IMG/VR virus record: IMGVR_UViG_3300005581_002677
Coordinates: 1-44,460 of that record
Direction: 5' to 3' (one strand)
DNA: 44,460 nucleotides
Origin: a virus
A model generated the notes under the pieces. It ran no database searches and had not been told where the DNA came from. It saw only the letters and a list, made by a program, of their open reading frames with translations. Below are positions 20,995-30,329 of this stretch, piece after piece (positions within the stretch are counted from its first letter, which is position 1; each line of letters starts with the position of its first letter). The position numbers and the translations under genes were made by a program.

Positions 20995-21900
20995 ATGGCT
21001 TATATATCACAGTTTGAATATTACAACGACCAAGACAAATGGGGTTCATATCAGTATGTGAGTCTGTACGATATCGTCAACAACTTTATGTTGATGTACT
21101 CAGGCAATCATTCACTGATTAATAACGAGGAGAGATATAAGGTCCTGTTCCACGCAAAACGTGCGATACAGGAACTTAACTATGATGCATTCAAAGAAGT
21201 AAAGGTGCTTCAGTTGACTGTTCCCGATACTCTTCGTTACATACTTCCTTCTGATTATGTGAATTGGGTTCGCATTTCGTTGTACAGAGATGGTTGGCTT
21301 AGACCATTGACTGAAAATATTCAGACCCTTTCATCAGATGCTTACCTTCAGGACAACAATGCCAATATATTATTTGACCAAAACGGTAATGTATTGAAGC
21401 CTCAGTACTCTGAGATTGATTTTGATAGGATTAAAGGAACCAAGAAGAGCATCTATCTCAATCAAGGTAACCCATATAATGGGCAGATGGGATGGGAAGT
21501 TGATGGTCTGTGGTACTTTGACTATGGTATTGGTGCTCGTTATGGTTTGGAGACAGAGACTGCTAACTTCAATCCTACATTCAATATAGACAAGAAGGCA
21601 GGTGTAATAAACTTTGACTCATCAATGTCAGAAGAGTCTTGCGTTCTTGAGTACATATCTGATGGTATGGAGAACGGTGACGACTCACGTATTTCTGTAA
21701 ACAAGTTGTTTGAGAAGTATGTGTATGCTTACATTGAGTATGAGATTCTGAACCACAAGTTGGGTGTTCAGGAATACATTGTTGCACGTGCAAGAAAAGA
21801 AAAGTCTGCACTTCTTCGTAACGCAAAAATTCGTTTGAGCAATATTCATCCCGGACGTTTGTTAATGAACCTACGAGGAAGGGATAAGTGGATAAAGTAA
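20995..21900 (+). CDS. Putative head-tail adaptor or ring protein (301 aa)
   Basis: The sequence carries blocks that I recall from adaptor-position proteins of crAss-like and related phages: VLFHAKRAIQELNYDAFKEV, LTVPDTLRYILPSDYVNWVR, FDQNGNVLKPQYSEIDFD, and a strongly conserved C-terminus with KLFEKYVYAYIEYEILNHKL, KSALLRNAKIRLSNIHPGRL and MNLRGRDKWIK. The helical start and the mixed middle fit a gp4-like adaptor that bridges portal and nozzle. It lies between the first connector gene and the nozzle gene, with only one base before the latter. The assignment is from memory and order; no motif fixes its ring position. Confidence 0.68.
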   Translation: MAYISQFEYYNDQDKWGSYQYVSLYDIVNNFMLMYSGNHSLINNEERYKVLFHAKRAIQELNYDAFKEVKVLQLTVPDTLRYILPSDYVNWVRISLYRDGWLRPLTENIQTLSSDAYLQDNNANILFDQNGNVLKPQYSEIDFDRIKGTKKSIYLNQGNPYNGQMGWEVDGLWYFDYGIGARYGLETETANFNPTFNIDKKAGVINFDSSMSEESCVLEYISDGMENGDDSRISVNKLFEKYVYAYIEYEILNHKLGVQEYIVARARKEKSALLRNAKIRLSNIHPGRLLMNLRGRDKWIK

Positions 21901-21901
21901 T

Positions 21902-24900
21902 ATGGCAAATATTTCAAGAAACTTTGTAGCAGGAAGGATGAACAAGGCGGTTGATGAACGCCTCATCCCCAATGGAGAATATATTGATGCACTGAACTGC
22001 AGATTGGGTTCAAGTGAAGAATCTGAGATAGGTGCTATTGAGAATGCAAAAGGTAATCTACCATTGACTACCTTAATATATCCTCCTACCGGGGTTGCAC
22101 TTAGTTCACTTGCAAGATGTATAGGTGCATTTCAAGATGGTGCAAATGAGACTATCTATTGGTTTGTTCACGACCCAAACTTTTCTCAAGGTGCTACAGG
22201 TAAACTTGATTTGATTGTATCATTCAATACTTCTACCAATGTACTTACATACCATATTATAAGTGTAGACGATGGTAGTGGTGTAGATACAACATTAAAC
22301 TTCAATCCTCAGTACTTAATAACAGGTGTGAACCTTGTTGACTCTAATCAGGAGGCACTCTTGTTTTGGACTGATGATTATAATCAGCCAAGGTTTATAA
22401 ATGTAAACAGGACATATACTCCACCTGTTGCTTTTATAGACCAATTCACAAACGAATCAATATTGGTGGTAAAGAAGCCACCATATAATGCTCCAACTAT
22501 TCAGCCACTTACAACAGGCGGTGAGCAGAACTTCTTAGAAGAGAGATTCATTTGCTTTGCATATAGATATAGATATGCAGATGGTGAATATTCAGCAACA
22601 TCTCAGTTCAGTGAACCTGCATTTATACCAAACCCATTTCAGTTTAGCGTAAACAGTTTTCTGAATGAGGGTATGATTAACTTGGCTAATACCTCTATTA
22701 TAACCTACAATACAGGAGGTCCTCTTGTTAGAGGTATTGACCTTCTGTTTAAGGAAGCAAGTAGTAATCAGATAAAGGTTATTGAGAAACTTGATAAGGA
22801 TGAGTTAGGTTTACCTGATAACACCAATCTCCAATATACATTCACAAATAGCAAGATATACACTGTATTGCCTGAGGCTGAATTACTTCGCCTATATGAC
22901 AATGTTCCTTTGCTTTCAAAGGCTCAGACTCTTATGGGCAACAGACTTGTGTATGGAAACTATGTTGAAGGATATGACTTGATTGACAAGTTTGGTAATC
23001 CATTAAGGCTTACATATGTATCGGGGTTAATTTCAAATGAAATAAACAATGACCCATTGACTGATACTACGAGCAGTGGTAACTATTCTATCAATGGTGC
23101 TCAGACAATACCTAACTCAGTTCTTGAAATAGACTTAACTCCTGTAGCAGGAGACTTAAATGCAGGTGCTCAATTGAGTATTGCATTGCGTGTTACTCAC
23201 GCATCATTTAGCGGAAGCACTCCACCTCCTACAGAAACAACTCAAAGTGTTCAAGTTGATTGGTCGTTTACTCTTCCTGTTTCATATACGAGCGTGTATG
23301 ATATGGCTACGAGTACAGAATTTATTGAAGCAATTGGGACTATAGGTAATATCAAACCTGTTTATAGCCCAACTCCTCCTACATCTTGTGATGGTTTTAC
23401 GCTCACGGATATTCTAAACTGTGCACTTCCAAATAATCTAAATGGTCCAACACCTGTAACTAAATATGCAAGTGGTATTAGTGGACCTGCTCAGCCAATA
23501 TCAATTGTAAGTACTCCTGCAAGTAACATAATAAAGTTACAAGTACCTGCTATGAACTATGTTGGTGACGTAACTAATCCAACTCTTTATAGTGTGTATG
23601 AGTACTATGAGATTTCATATGCTGAAGCATTTTGGTCAGGATTGGCTACACCACGTAGTTTGCATAGTAATCGTGGATATGAAGTTGGTATCGTTTATAT
23701 GGACGAGTACTTACGTGCATCTACTGCTTTAGTAAGTAATAACAATACAGTCTTTGTTCCTTGTTCATATTGCGATAGACAGAATCAGATACGTGTTATT
23801 ATTCCTACAACACAACGTGCACCATATTGGGCTAAGCGATATAAGTTTGTTGTAAAGGCAGACCGTGATAATTATGAGACCATATATGCTACTTTATTTT
23901 TCAGGGACCCAAATACCAACAATGCATATATACTTTTAGAAGGTGAGAATGCAAGAAAGGTAGAAGTAGGAGACAGGCTTATTGTAAAGGCTGATACTGC
24001 AGGTCCGGCTCAAAATTGTATATACACCACTGTCCTTGAGAAAGAGGCAAAGGCACGAGGATTCTTAACAATACCAAGTACTTTAGACCCAAGTGTTAAT
24101 ATAGAAGTACCTGCCGGAGTTTATATGAAGATAAACCCAAGCAATCTTACTTTGGTAAATGATGAGTTGTCATATATAACCGCATCTGCTTCAGGATGTG
24201 TAGATAATTCAGGTGATTATCCTCAGGGATACGTATTAGTTAATAGGCTTGATACTACTACAAGTACATATGTTGATTATGATATTCCTGCAGGTAGCAG
24301 AATTAGATTAAAGTTTGAGTTTGAGAGAAGAGGTACAGGAGATGGTAACAATGCTTGTGAAAGAAGAAAGTATACATTAGATAAAACTCTTTTTGCATCT
24401 GCAGATTATAATAATTTCAAGGATTGGTTTGATGGAGATAATGTAGAAGTTGTATTGGACCAAGGAACTTCTATAGTAGGAGCAGGTGGGTGTCCCATTG
24501 GAAACTCATATGACTCATCATTGACTACATCATTTCCTGCTATAACAAATCCTGACTATTGCATAAATAGATACAGATTTTATAAAGATACAAGCAATAA
24601 TGCATTATATCTTGCAGCATCAGGCACAAGGGCTTGTGGTAGTAGTAATAAAAAGAAATCTTGTATTAGTTTGACAATAGAAGTATTTAGGGCTGATAAT
24701 GTTTTGATATTTGAAACTGAGCCTCAAGATACTTTACCTGACGTATTCTTTGAGAATAATCTTTCATTTGAAGTAGGACCAAATGGTGAGCACTATGGTA
24801 ACGTAGCAAATCAAAACTTTTCCCTTGGTGTTCCCGGAGTTGTAGATACAGAGTTCTTCAACTGTTTTGCTTTTGGTAATGGTGCTGAATCATATAGGGT

Positions 24901-26554
24901 TCGTGATTCAATTGTAGGTAAGACATTCAATTTAGGTAACCGAGTTGTTTCAGTTTCTGCTCAGGACTATCAAGAGGCTGACAGATTTGCTGACCTTACA
25001 TACAGTGGTATCTATAATGATGAGAGCAATGTAAACAGATTGAATGAGTTTAACCTTGGTCTTTTGAACTATAAGCCACTTGAAGATTCATTTGGACCTA
25101 TTACATTACTCGATGCACGTGAGACAGACATACTTGTTCTTCAAGAAGACAAAGTATCATATGTGTTGGCAGGAAAGAATCTGTTGTCTGATGCTGCTGC
25201 AGGTGGTGCTATCACTTCAGTCCCTGAGGTATTGGGTACTCAGATTGCACGTATTGAGAACTTCGGTAATAGTTTCCACCCTGAGAGTTATGCTAAGTGG
25301 GGTGAAGACAAATTCTTTACTGATGCCAAGAGAGGTGCAGTGCTGCAACTTAAGGGTGACTCTTTCAATAATGAAAGACTGTTTGTTGTATCTGAGGCAG
25401 GTATGCGTCCTTGGTTCCGGGATATGTTTATTGATTCACTAAACACTCAGAAACTTGGTGGGTATGACCCATATATGACTGAGTATGTTTTGACGAACAA
25501 TGATATACCAATCCCACAACCCGAAGTATGTATTGGATGTAGCACACCACAGGTCCTTACTATTTCATCTCCCAATACTTTAAACTATTGTGTTGATGTA
25601 GGGATATTGGTTGGACCTTTTGATGTTAGTTGGAATACAATATACTTAACTCCTTCTGCTTCCTATATAGTTCAAGCGACTTATAATGGTGTTACTTATG
25701 CATCGGGTGTTGTTACATCAGGCTCAGGTAGTCTTACTATTCCTAAAAACTCAATAACTCCAAGTATTGTCTATGTTCAGATAATACCAATTGATGGTAC
25801 TATAAACATTCAAGTTGACGTTACTTGTCCTGAGCCATCTCTTGTTGAGATTATTGAGATTGTAATAAACAATGATGCAGACGGTGGTAAGTACATACAC
25901 GCTGAATACAGTTACACTGATACTCCATACGTAAGTCCTGTTACGTCAAATCTAATTACATTGGCATCAGGTCCATCTAATCCATTGGTTGCTTGGTACA
26001 ATTCAATATCGGGATATCAGGGTAGTGGAAGTATTCCTGTGAATGGTGGTGTTGTTTCTATGTACTCGAATAAAATAAATTTCGATGACTTTGATTTCAA
26101 TCCTGCATTCAATAAGTTTAGGTGGCTTCGTACTAATACAACCTATCCTAACACACCTGTAGGAATATCATCACTATTGGCAGCAGCAAATACTGCAACG
26201 CCAATACTTGGTTCTGCTCCTACATATTATGCCAACTTTACAATGCCAAATACTTCTGATGACAAGTTGTATCTGATATGGGACTTAAGAACTCCTGTTG
26301 AGATTACACTTTGCTATTCAGACGTTGATGTTTTTGATGCTTGTTGTGGTTGTGAAGAATGTGAGGAATTGTGTTCTTTGTATGATGTATCTTCATTAGA
26401 AGGAGGAAGTATTCAGTACACAGATTGTTATACAGATATACTTATATCAATAGATGTTCCACCTTCATCAATTCAAGTTTGCTCTCGAACTGTACCAATT
26501 GTATTGAGTGGAGATGTAGATGTAACATTTAACCAATGCGGATGCCCAACTTAA
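21902..26554 (+). CDS. Tail nozzle-like protein with Cys-rich C-terminal module (1550 aa)
   Basis: This very large virion protein is probably the tail nozzle or tube, comparable with P22 gp10 and T7 gp12. The start SRNFVAGRMNKAVDERLIPN, then GEYIDALNCRLGSSEESEIG, is the signature I recall for this class. Residues about 60-340 have beta-propeller-like strands (IYWFVHD, EALLFWTDDYNQPRFINVNR, FAYRYRYADGEYSATSQFSE). The segment MGNRLVYGNYVEGYDL continues the class pattern. Later blocks include GYEVGIVYMDEYLRA, YWAKRYKFVVKADRDNYETI and LLDARETDILVLQEDKVSYV. The last 90 residues are unlike the rest: CCGCEECEELC and then a Cys-bearing beta domain (IQYTDCYTDILIS, VCSRTVPI, QCGC) also found in the next gene. 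Its length exceeds P22 gp10 by about three times. Confidence 0.8.
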   Translation: MANISRNFVAGRMNKAVDERLIPNGEYIDALNCRLGSSEESEIGAIENAKGNLPLTTLIYPPTGVALSSLARCIGAFQDGANETIYWFVHDPNFSQGATGKLDLIVSFNTSTNVLTYHIISVDDGSGVDTTLNFNPQYLITGVNLVDSNQEALLFWTDDYNQPRFINVNRTYTPPVAFIDQFTNESILVVKKPPYNAPTIQPLTTGGEQNFLEERFICFAYRYRYADGEYSATSQFSEPAFIPNPFQFSVNSFLNEGMINLANTSIITYNTGGPLVRGIDLLFKEASSNQIKVIEKLDKDELGLPDNTNLQYTFTNSKIYTVLPEAELLRLYDNVPLLSKAQTLMGNRLVYGNYVEGYDLIDKFGNPLRLTYVSGLISNEINNDPLTDTTSSGNYSINGAQTIPNSVLEIDLTPVAGDLNAGAQLSIALRVTHASFSGSTPPPTETTQSVQVDWSFTLPVSYTSVYDMATSTEFIEAIGTIGNIKPVYSPTPPTSCDGFTLTDILNCALPNNLNGPTPVTKYASGISGPAQPISIVSTPASNIIKLQVPAMNYVGDVTNPTLYSVYEYYEISYAEAFWSGLATPRSLHSNRGYEVGIVYMDEYLRASTALVSNNNTVFVPCSYCDRQNQIRVIIPTTQRAPYWAKRYKFVVKADRDNYETIYATLFFRDPNTNNAYILLEGENARKVEVGDRLIVKADTAGPAQNCIYTTVLEKEAKARGFLTIPSTLDPSVNIEVPAGVYMKINPSNLTLVNDELSYITASASGCVDNSGDYPQGYVLVNRLDTTTSTYVDYDIPAGSRIRLKFEFERRGTGDGNNACERRKYTLDKTLFASADYNNFKDWFDGDNVEVVLDQGTSIVGAGGCPIGNSYDSSLTTSFPAITNPDYCINRYRFYKDTSNNALYLAASGTRACGSSNKKKSCISLTIEVFRADNVLIFETEPQDTLPDVFFENNLSFEVGPNGEHYGNVANQNFSLGVPGVVDTEFFNCFAFGNGAESYRVRDSIVGKTFNLGNRVVSVSAQDYQEADRFADLTYSGIYNDESNVNRLNEFNLGLLNYKPLEDSFGPITLLDARETDILVLQEDKVSYVLAGKNLLSDAAAGGAITSVPEVLGTQIARIENFGNSFHPESYAKWGEDKFFTDAKRGAVLQLKGDSFNNERLFVVSEAGMRPWFRDMFIDSLNTQKLGGYDPYMTEYVLTNNDIPIPQPEVCIGCSTPQVLTISSPNTLNYCVDVGILVGPFDVSWNTIYLTPSASYIVQATYNGVTYASGVVTSGSGSLTIPKNSITPSIVYVQIIPIDGTINIQVDVTCPEPSLVEIIEIVINNDADGGKYIHAEYSYTDTPYVSPVTSNLITLASGPSNPLVAWYNSISGYQGSGSIPVNGGVVSMYSNKINFDDFDFNPAFNKFRWLRTNTTYPNTPVGISSLLAAANTATPILGSAPTYYANFTMPNTSDDKLYLIWDLRTPVEITLCYSDVDVFDACCGCEECEELCSLYDVSSLEGGSIQYTDCYTDILISIDVPPSSIQVCSRTVPIVLSGDVDVTFNQCGCPT

Positions 26555-26564
26555 TAAAAAAACT

Positions 26565-28250
26565 ATGGCTACAAGCGGAACATATTATTTAAACGGTCCA
26601 ACATTATCAAGTGCTACTGCAGTATTCACTGATGCTGCATTAAGCATTTGTGCTCCTGATGGTTTTTATTCAGACGGGTCTATTGTTAGAGAACAAGTAA
26701 GTTGCTCATTACTTCCCGAAGTTATTTGTCCTGCCTGTGCAGTTCCTTGTAATACAAATATTAATGGCACAGGTGGTCAAGGAGTATATTACATTGATAC
26801 AGACACAGGAATAAATACAGGTGCTATTATTATAAGATTCCAACCATTTGGTATTCCCGATGGAATATTAATACAGTTAGGTCCTAACGTATACAATGGA
26901 ATGTCATCATCTAACTATGGTTGGCTTCAAGGCTCTGCAGGTTTACCAACATATGTAGGTGAGATTGCATCTGACTGTGGTATATTGGCAGGTTCTCCAT
27001 ATCCAAGTGTAAATGAGTTTAAGTATGAAGGTTCAGGATTTGTAAGTCTTGGTACTACTACAAGTGTTACTGTGTTGCCGGGACAAGTTGAACTTACTAC
27101 TAATCCTCCGGGAGTTTGTACCATTGTAGTTCCAAAGACATCAAATTCATTTACTATCTTAAATACTCAGATAATTGGACTGTGCTCAGGGACAGGTTTT
27201 GATATTGAGGTAGAATGTCCACAAAGTTTAAGTACGTGGTCAGGTAGCATTCTTGCTGCAACTGCAGGTGAAGCGTGTTTATTAGGCACAACTATTACAT
27301 ACTACTATGTTCACGTGAATGGAAGTAGTGGTGTATTCGGTTTGTATGATATGGTATTCTCTGACCCTAATGGACAGAACCCATTACCTGCAGGTTTTTA
27401 TAACACAGGTTCAATGAGTCCATCATTCAATTGGGTAGAGGTTGATTCTAATGGTGTTATTATTTCATTTGGCTTGTGTACTACTGCAACAAGATATATT
27501 GTTGAGAGATGCTATACAAGTGACCAAGAGATTATTAGTGTAACAGGAACATTGACTCCCGGTCAAAGAGTTATATTGGCAGAGCACCCCGGTTGTATTT
27601 GGGAAGTTGTATCAACAACATCAAGTGCTGCGAGTGCTACATTTGTAGGTATAACTACAGACCCTTGCACTGAACAGTGTGCATCTTGGCAAGTTGTAAA
27701 TAATAACTTGGTTGTTACCAACTTTGTATTTGAAGATTGTGATGGCAATAGTTATACTTTTGAGTTAGGTGCTTCTCAATCAGTAACTGTTTGTGGTCGT
27801 CAGATTTTAGTGAGTGCTCCGGGTCTTGACATATCAGTTGTTGATTGTGAATGTAGCAGTATAAACGAGGTGTGGCAATTGCAAGGATGTTGTAATAATG
27901 ATATTGTAAATGCAGTGCCATTGATATCTGTTGCTCCCGGTGACCTTGTAAAAGTTTCAGATACAACATTATTTGATTGTTGGTATGAAGTAATTGCACT
28001 TACTTTTTCAAATCCAACTACAACAATCACAACAAAAAATGCGTCTATATCTTGCAGTGATGTATGTTGCAAGTATCAGGTATGTAATGGTGATAGTGTG
28101 AATCATACTGTATCATACACGAATTGTGATGGAACACCATATACTATTAGCATTCCTCCGGGAGTATGCATTACTGTGTGTGCAAGAGCAAACAGTTTTA
28201 GCCCTTACTCTCCACTGATAACAGTAACATTTGATAGTTGCACTTGCTAA
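26565..28250 (+). CDS. Cys-rich modular virion protein, possible receptor binder (561 aa)
   Basis: The protein is built of repeating Cys-containing beta modules. Residues 1-55 and about 235-300 show a TYYLN or TYYYV strand, FxD, and an xDGFY or PAGFY turn. Residues about 70-215 form a larger unit (GVYYIDTDTGINTGAIIIRF, PDGILIQLGPNVYNGMSS, PPGVCTIVVPKTSN). From residue about 305 two copies of a paired unit follow: a domain ending in CIWEVV or CWYEVI, then a domain with C-x-Y/W-QV, F/Y-x-(D/N)C-DG, VTVC or ITVC, and a last Cys. The nozzle C-terminus carries one more copy. More than 30 Cys suggest disulfides outside the cell. It follows the nozzle by ten bases. Binding to the host surface is inferred. 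Confidence 0.68.
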   Translation: MATSGTYYLNGPTLSSATAVFTDAALSICAPDGFYSDGSIVREQVSCSLLPEVICPACAVPCNTNINGTGGQGVYYIDTDTGINTGAIIIRFQPFGIPDGILIQLGPNVYNGMSSSNYGWLQGSAGLPTYVGEIASDCGILAGSPYPSVNEFKYEGSGFVSLGTTTSVTVLPGQVELTTNPPGVCTIVVPKTSNSFTILNTQIIGLCSGTGFDIEVECPQSLSTWSGSILAATAGEACLLGTTITYYYVHVNGSSGVFGLYDMVFSDPNGQNPLPAGFYNTGSMSPSFNWVEVDSNGVIISFGLCTTATRYIVERCYTSDQEIISVTGTLTPGQRVILAEHPGCIWEVVSTTSSAASATFVGITTDPCTEQCASWQVVNNNLVVTNFVFEDCDGNSYTFELGASQSVTVCGRQILVSAPGLDISVVDCECSSINEVWQLQGCCNNDIVNAVPLISVAPGDLVKVSDTTLFDCWYEVIALTFSNPTTTITTKNASISCSDVCCKYQVCNGDSVNHTVSYTNCDGTPYTISIPPGVCITVCARANSFSPYSPLITVTFDSCTC

Positions 28251-28256
28251 AATAAT

Positions 28257-29063
28257 ATGTCAAACTATACACTAACATATGATGACGGAGTAGAAGGATG
28301 GACATCCTTCTTCTCCTATTATCCTGATTGGATGATAGGAATGAATCAATTCTTTTATACTTTTAAAGGTGGGAATCTGTATCGCCATAATGTAAACCCT
28401 GTAAGGAATAACTTCTACGGGGTTCAGTACACATCACGTATGCAGAGTGTCTTCAATGATGCTCCGTTAGAAAACAAACTTTTTAAAACTCTGAACTTGG
28501 AGGGAGACCACGCTTGGGAGGCTGAGATGGAGACCGACCTTCAGACCACAGGTTTTATTAATAAGACTTGGTTTGAACGTAAGGAAGCATCTTGGTATGC
28601 GTTTGTTCGCAACTCAGGAACCACACCTGCAAATCCCGGACAGGAGTATCCGTTAAGGTCATTGAATGGTATAGGAAGAAGTATAACTATAGACACTACA
28701 GTTCCTTCAGCAGTGATTATTAACTTCTCAATATCACCACTGATATCAATTGGTAGTATTGTGAGCATAGGTGACAATCTGTACAATGCAGCACCGCCTT
28801 ACACCACTCCTGTATTCATTGGTGAGATTACTGACATAGTTGTTAATTATCCTGCAGGGGATAATTATCTTGTTGTTGACACAACAGTCCCTTCAGGTTC
28901 TTTGCCTACAATTCCTGATGCTTATTACTTATTCATCAAGAACTCTGTTGCTGAATCTCACGGTGTATTAGGGCACTATTGTGTATTCACAATTGAGAAT
29001 GACAATACAGATAAGACCGAACTCTTTGCAGTAGAATCTGATGTGATGAAAAGTTTTCCGTAA
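28257..29063 (+). CDS. Tail-associated structural protein (268 aa)
   Basis: The beginning LTYDDGVEGWTSFFSYYPDW, then GMNQFFYTFKGGNLYRHN, is a pattern I recall from tail proteins of many Bacteroidota phages, including crAss-like ones. The middle SVFNDAPLENKLFKTLNLEG and METDLQTTGFINKTWFERKE with YAFVRN continue it. Residues about 150-235 form a beta-rich insert (SIGSIVSIGDNLYNAAPP, GEITDIVVN, YYLFIKN). The C-terminus (LGHYCVFTIEN, TELFAVESDVMKSFP) is typical as well. It follows the Cys-rich protein after six bases, and its stop directly abuts a promoter box. It is likely part of the tail hub or shaft. Confidence 0.72.
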   Translation: MSNYTLTYDDGVEGWTSFFSYYPDWMIGMNQFFYTFKGGNLYRHNVNPVRNNFYGVQYTSRMQSVFNDAPLENKLFKTLNLEGDHAWEAEMETDLQTTGFINKTWFERKEASWYAFVRNSGTTPANPGQEYPLRSLNGIGRSITIDTTVPSAVIINFSISPLISIGSIVSIGDNLYNAAPPYTTPVFIGEITDIVVNYPAGDNYLVVDTTVPSGSLPTIPDAYYLFIKNSVAESHGVLGHYCVFTIENDNTDKTELFAVESDVMKSFP

Positions 29064-29068
29064 ATTTG
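29061..29068 (+). promoter_or_regulatory. -7 promoter box, near-leaderless, for GNAT gene
   Basis: TAAATTTG overlaps the stop codon of the tail protein gene, and its final G is seven bases before the ATG at 29075. The leader would be about two bases long. Confidence 0.5.
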
Positions 29069-29074
29069 TAGTAT

Positions 29075-29485
29075 ATGGTATTCAATATTCAACCATTAAA
29101 GGAAACCGATTATTCTGACATCCTTGTTGGGTGGTGGGAATCTTGGGGGTGGGAGCCACCTCATAAAGATTTTCTACCTGACAATGGGACGGGTGGGATT
29201 TGTGTCTTTGAAGACACTACTCCAATCTGTGCAGGTTTCCTTTATACCACTAATAGTGGGGTGGCTTGGGTTGATTGGATAGTATCAAACAAAGAGTATA
29301 GAAAGAAACCACAACGCCAACAGGCTATTGGTTTGCTTATAGAGACCCTGACCAATATTGCAAAAAATACAGGGCACAAATATTCTTACGCTTTGATAAA
29401 GCACCGTGGTCTTATTGAGACATATAAGACCATTGGTTATATTGAGGCAGACAAGTACACAACTGAAATGATAAAAGTATTTTAA
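29075..29485 (+). CDS. GNAT-family N-acetyltransferase (136 aa)
   Basis: GNAT enzymes move an acetyl group from acetyl-CoA to an amine. The order IQPLKETDYSDILVGWWESW, GICVFEDTTPICAGFLY, VAWVDWIVSNKEYRKKPQRQ and AIGLLIETLTNIAKNTGHKY, then a GLIETYKTIGY segment, fits a short GNAT fold with the CoA-binding loop at residues 76-87 (RKKPQRQQAIG, a variant of RxxGxG/A). Phages carry close relatives of unknown substrate. It sits alone inside the tail module, with its own promoter box, so separate expression is likely. A copy of the dispersed dyad lies in the CVFEDT codons. The substrate cannot be deduced; targets may be host proteins or virion parts. Confidence 0.83.
   Translation: MVFNIQPLKETDYSDILVGWWESWGWEPPHKDFLPDNGTGGICVFEDTTPICAGFLYTTNSGVAWVDWIVSNKEYRKKPQRQQAIGLLIETLTNIAKNTGHKYSYALIKHRGLIETYKTIGYIEADKYTTEMIKVF
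29202..29217. repeat. Dispersed dyad, copy 4 (inside GNAT gene)
   Basis: GTGTCTTTGAAGACAC, the inverse orientation (TG centre) of copies 1-3. It encodes V-F-E-D-T in the GNAT protein. No T-run follows. Confidence 0.85.
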
Positions 29486-29486
29486 A

Positions 29487-30326
29487 ATGGCAATAGCAAC
29501 AAGTACCGCATTAGCAATTACAAGTTTAGCAGCAACAGGTGCTACAACAGGAATGTCGTTTGCTCAGGCTCGTAAGCAACGTAGACTGCAACAACAAGCA
29601 GAGGACAAAGCATCTCAGATGATGTCTGAGGCTCGTAAGAAACTTGAGGTTAACTACTATGACCAATTGGCAATTCAAAAAGAACCTTATGAGTTGGAGC
29701 GTGAGGCTCTTATTGCTGCAGGTGCTCAGGCAATTGAGGCAGGTGTAGAGAGTGAGCGTGGTGCAGGAGCAGTAGCAGGTAGAGTTCAGATGGCTCAACA
29801 GGCAGGTCAACGTGAGATTGCAGCAGCAATGGGTCAGGAGATGTTGGGTCTTGAGAAACTATCAGCACAGGAGGAGTCACGTCTTCGTGACGTTGGTGTT
29901 CAATTAGACTTGGGTGAAGTAGAGGGAGCACAACTTGCTGCAGCAAATGCTGCTGAGGCTGCTAATGTAGCAACTCAACAGGGGGTTCAGGGAATTGTAA
30001 GTATGGGTCAACAGGCTGCTGCTATGGCTCCGTTGTATTCACGTAATAAGGCTGCTGAGAAAGCAGCATTTAGTGGTATGGGTATGTCATCTGAAAACTT
30101 CAGTACATTTGGTAATGTTCCTGAATATAAAGGTTCTCCATTTGGTTCTCAAATACAGGGTGGTTCAAACTTAGATTTTGGAACAGTAGGTCAAATGAAT
30201 AATACAGAGTACAATCGTTTCTTACGTGCACTTACTCCTCAACAAAGACAGATGTTGTTTATGAATCCTCAATTTCAGAAGAGATATACTCAAACATCAC
30301 AATTTATGAATCCTTTTGCTTTCTAA
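29487..30326 (+). CDS. Putative internal virion protein (279 aa)
   Basis: The N-terminus is hydrophobic and Ala/Thr-rich (TALAITSLAATGATTGMSFA), followed by QARKQRRLQQQAEDKASQMM and a long helical region with YYDQLAIQKEPYELEREALI and AGAQAIEAGVESERGAGAVA. The later part contains LRDVGVQLDLGEVEGAQLAA and a Gln/Ala tract; the C-terminus is Gly/Ser and Met-rich. A membrane-inserting helix plus a long coiled region is the build of podovirus ejection proteins such as T7 gp14. I recall the KEPYELEREALxxxGAQAIEAG block from proteins in this position. It is followed after three bases by another internal-type protein and then the giant gene. Confidence 0.7.
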   Translation: MAIATSTALAITSLAATGATTGMSFAQARKQRRLQQQAEDKASQMMSEARKKLEVNYYDQLAIQKEPYELEREALIAAGAQAIEAGVESERGAGAVAGRVQMAQQAGQREIAAAMGQEMLGLEKLSAQEESRLRDVGVQLDLGEVEGAQLAAANAAEAANVATQQGVQGIVSMGQQAAAMAPLYSRNKAAEKAAFSGMGMSSENFSTFGNVPEYKGSPFGSQIQGGSNLDFGTVGQMNNTEYNRFLRALTPQQRQMLFMNPQFQKRYTQTSQFMNPFAF

Positions 30327-30329
30327 GAT

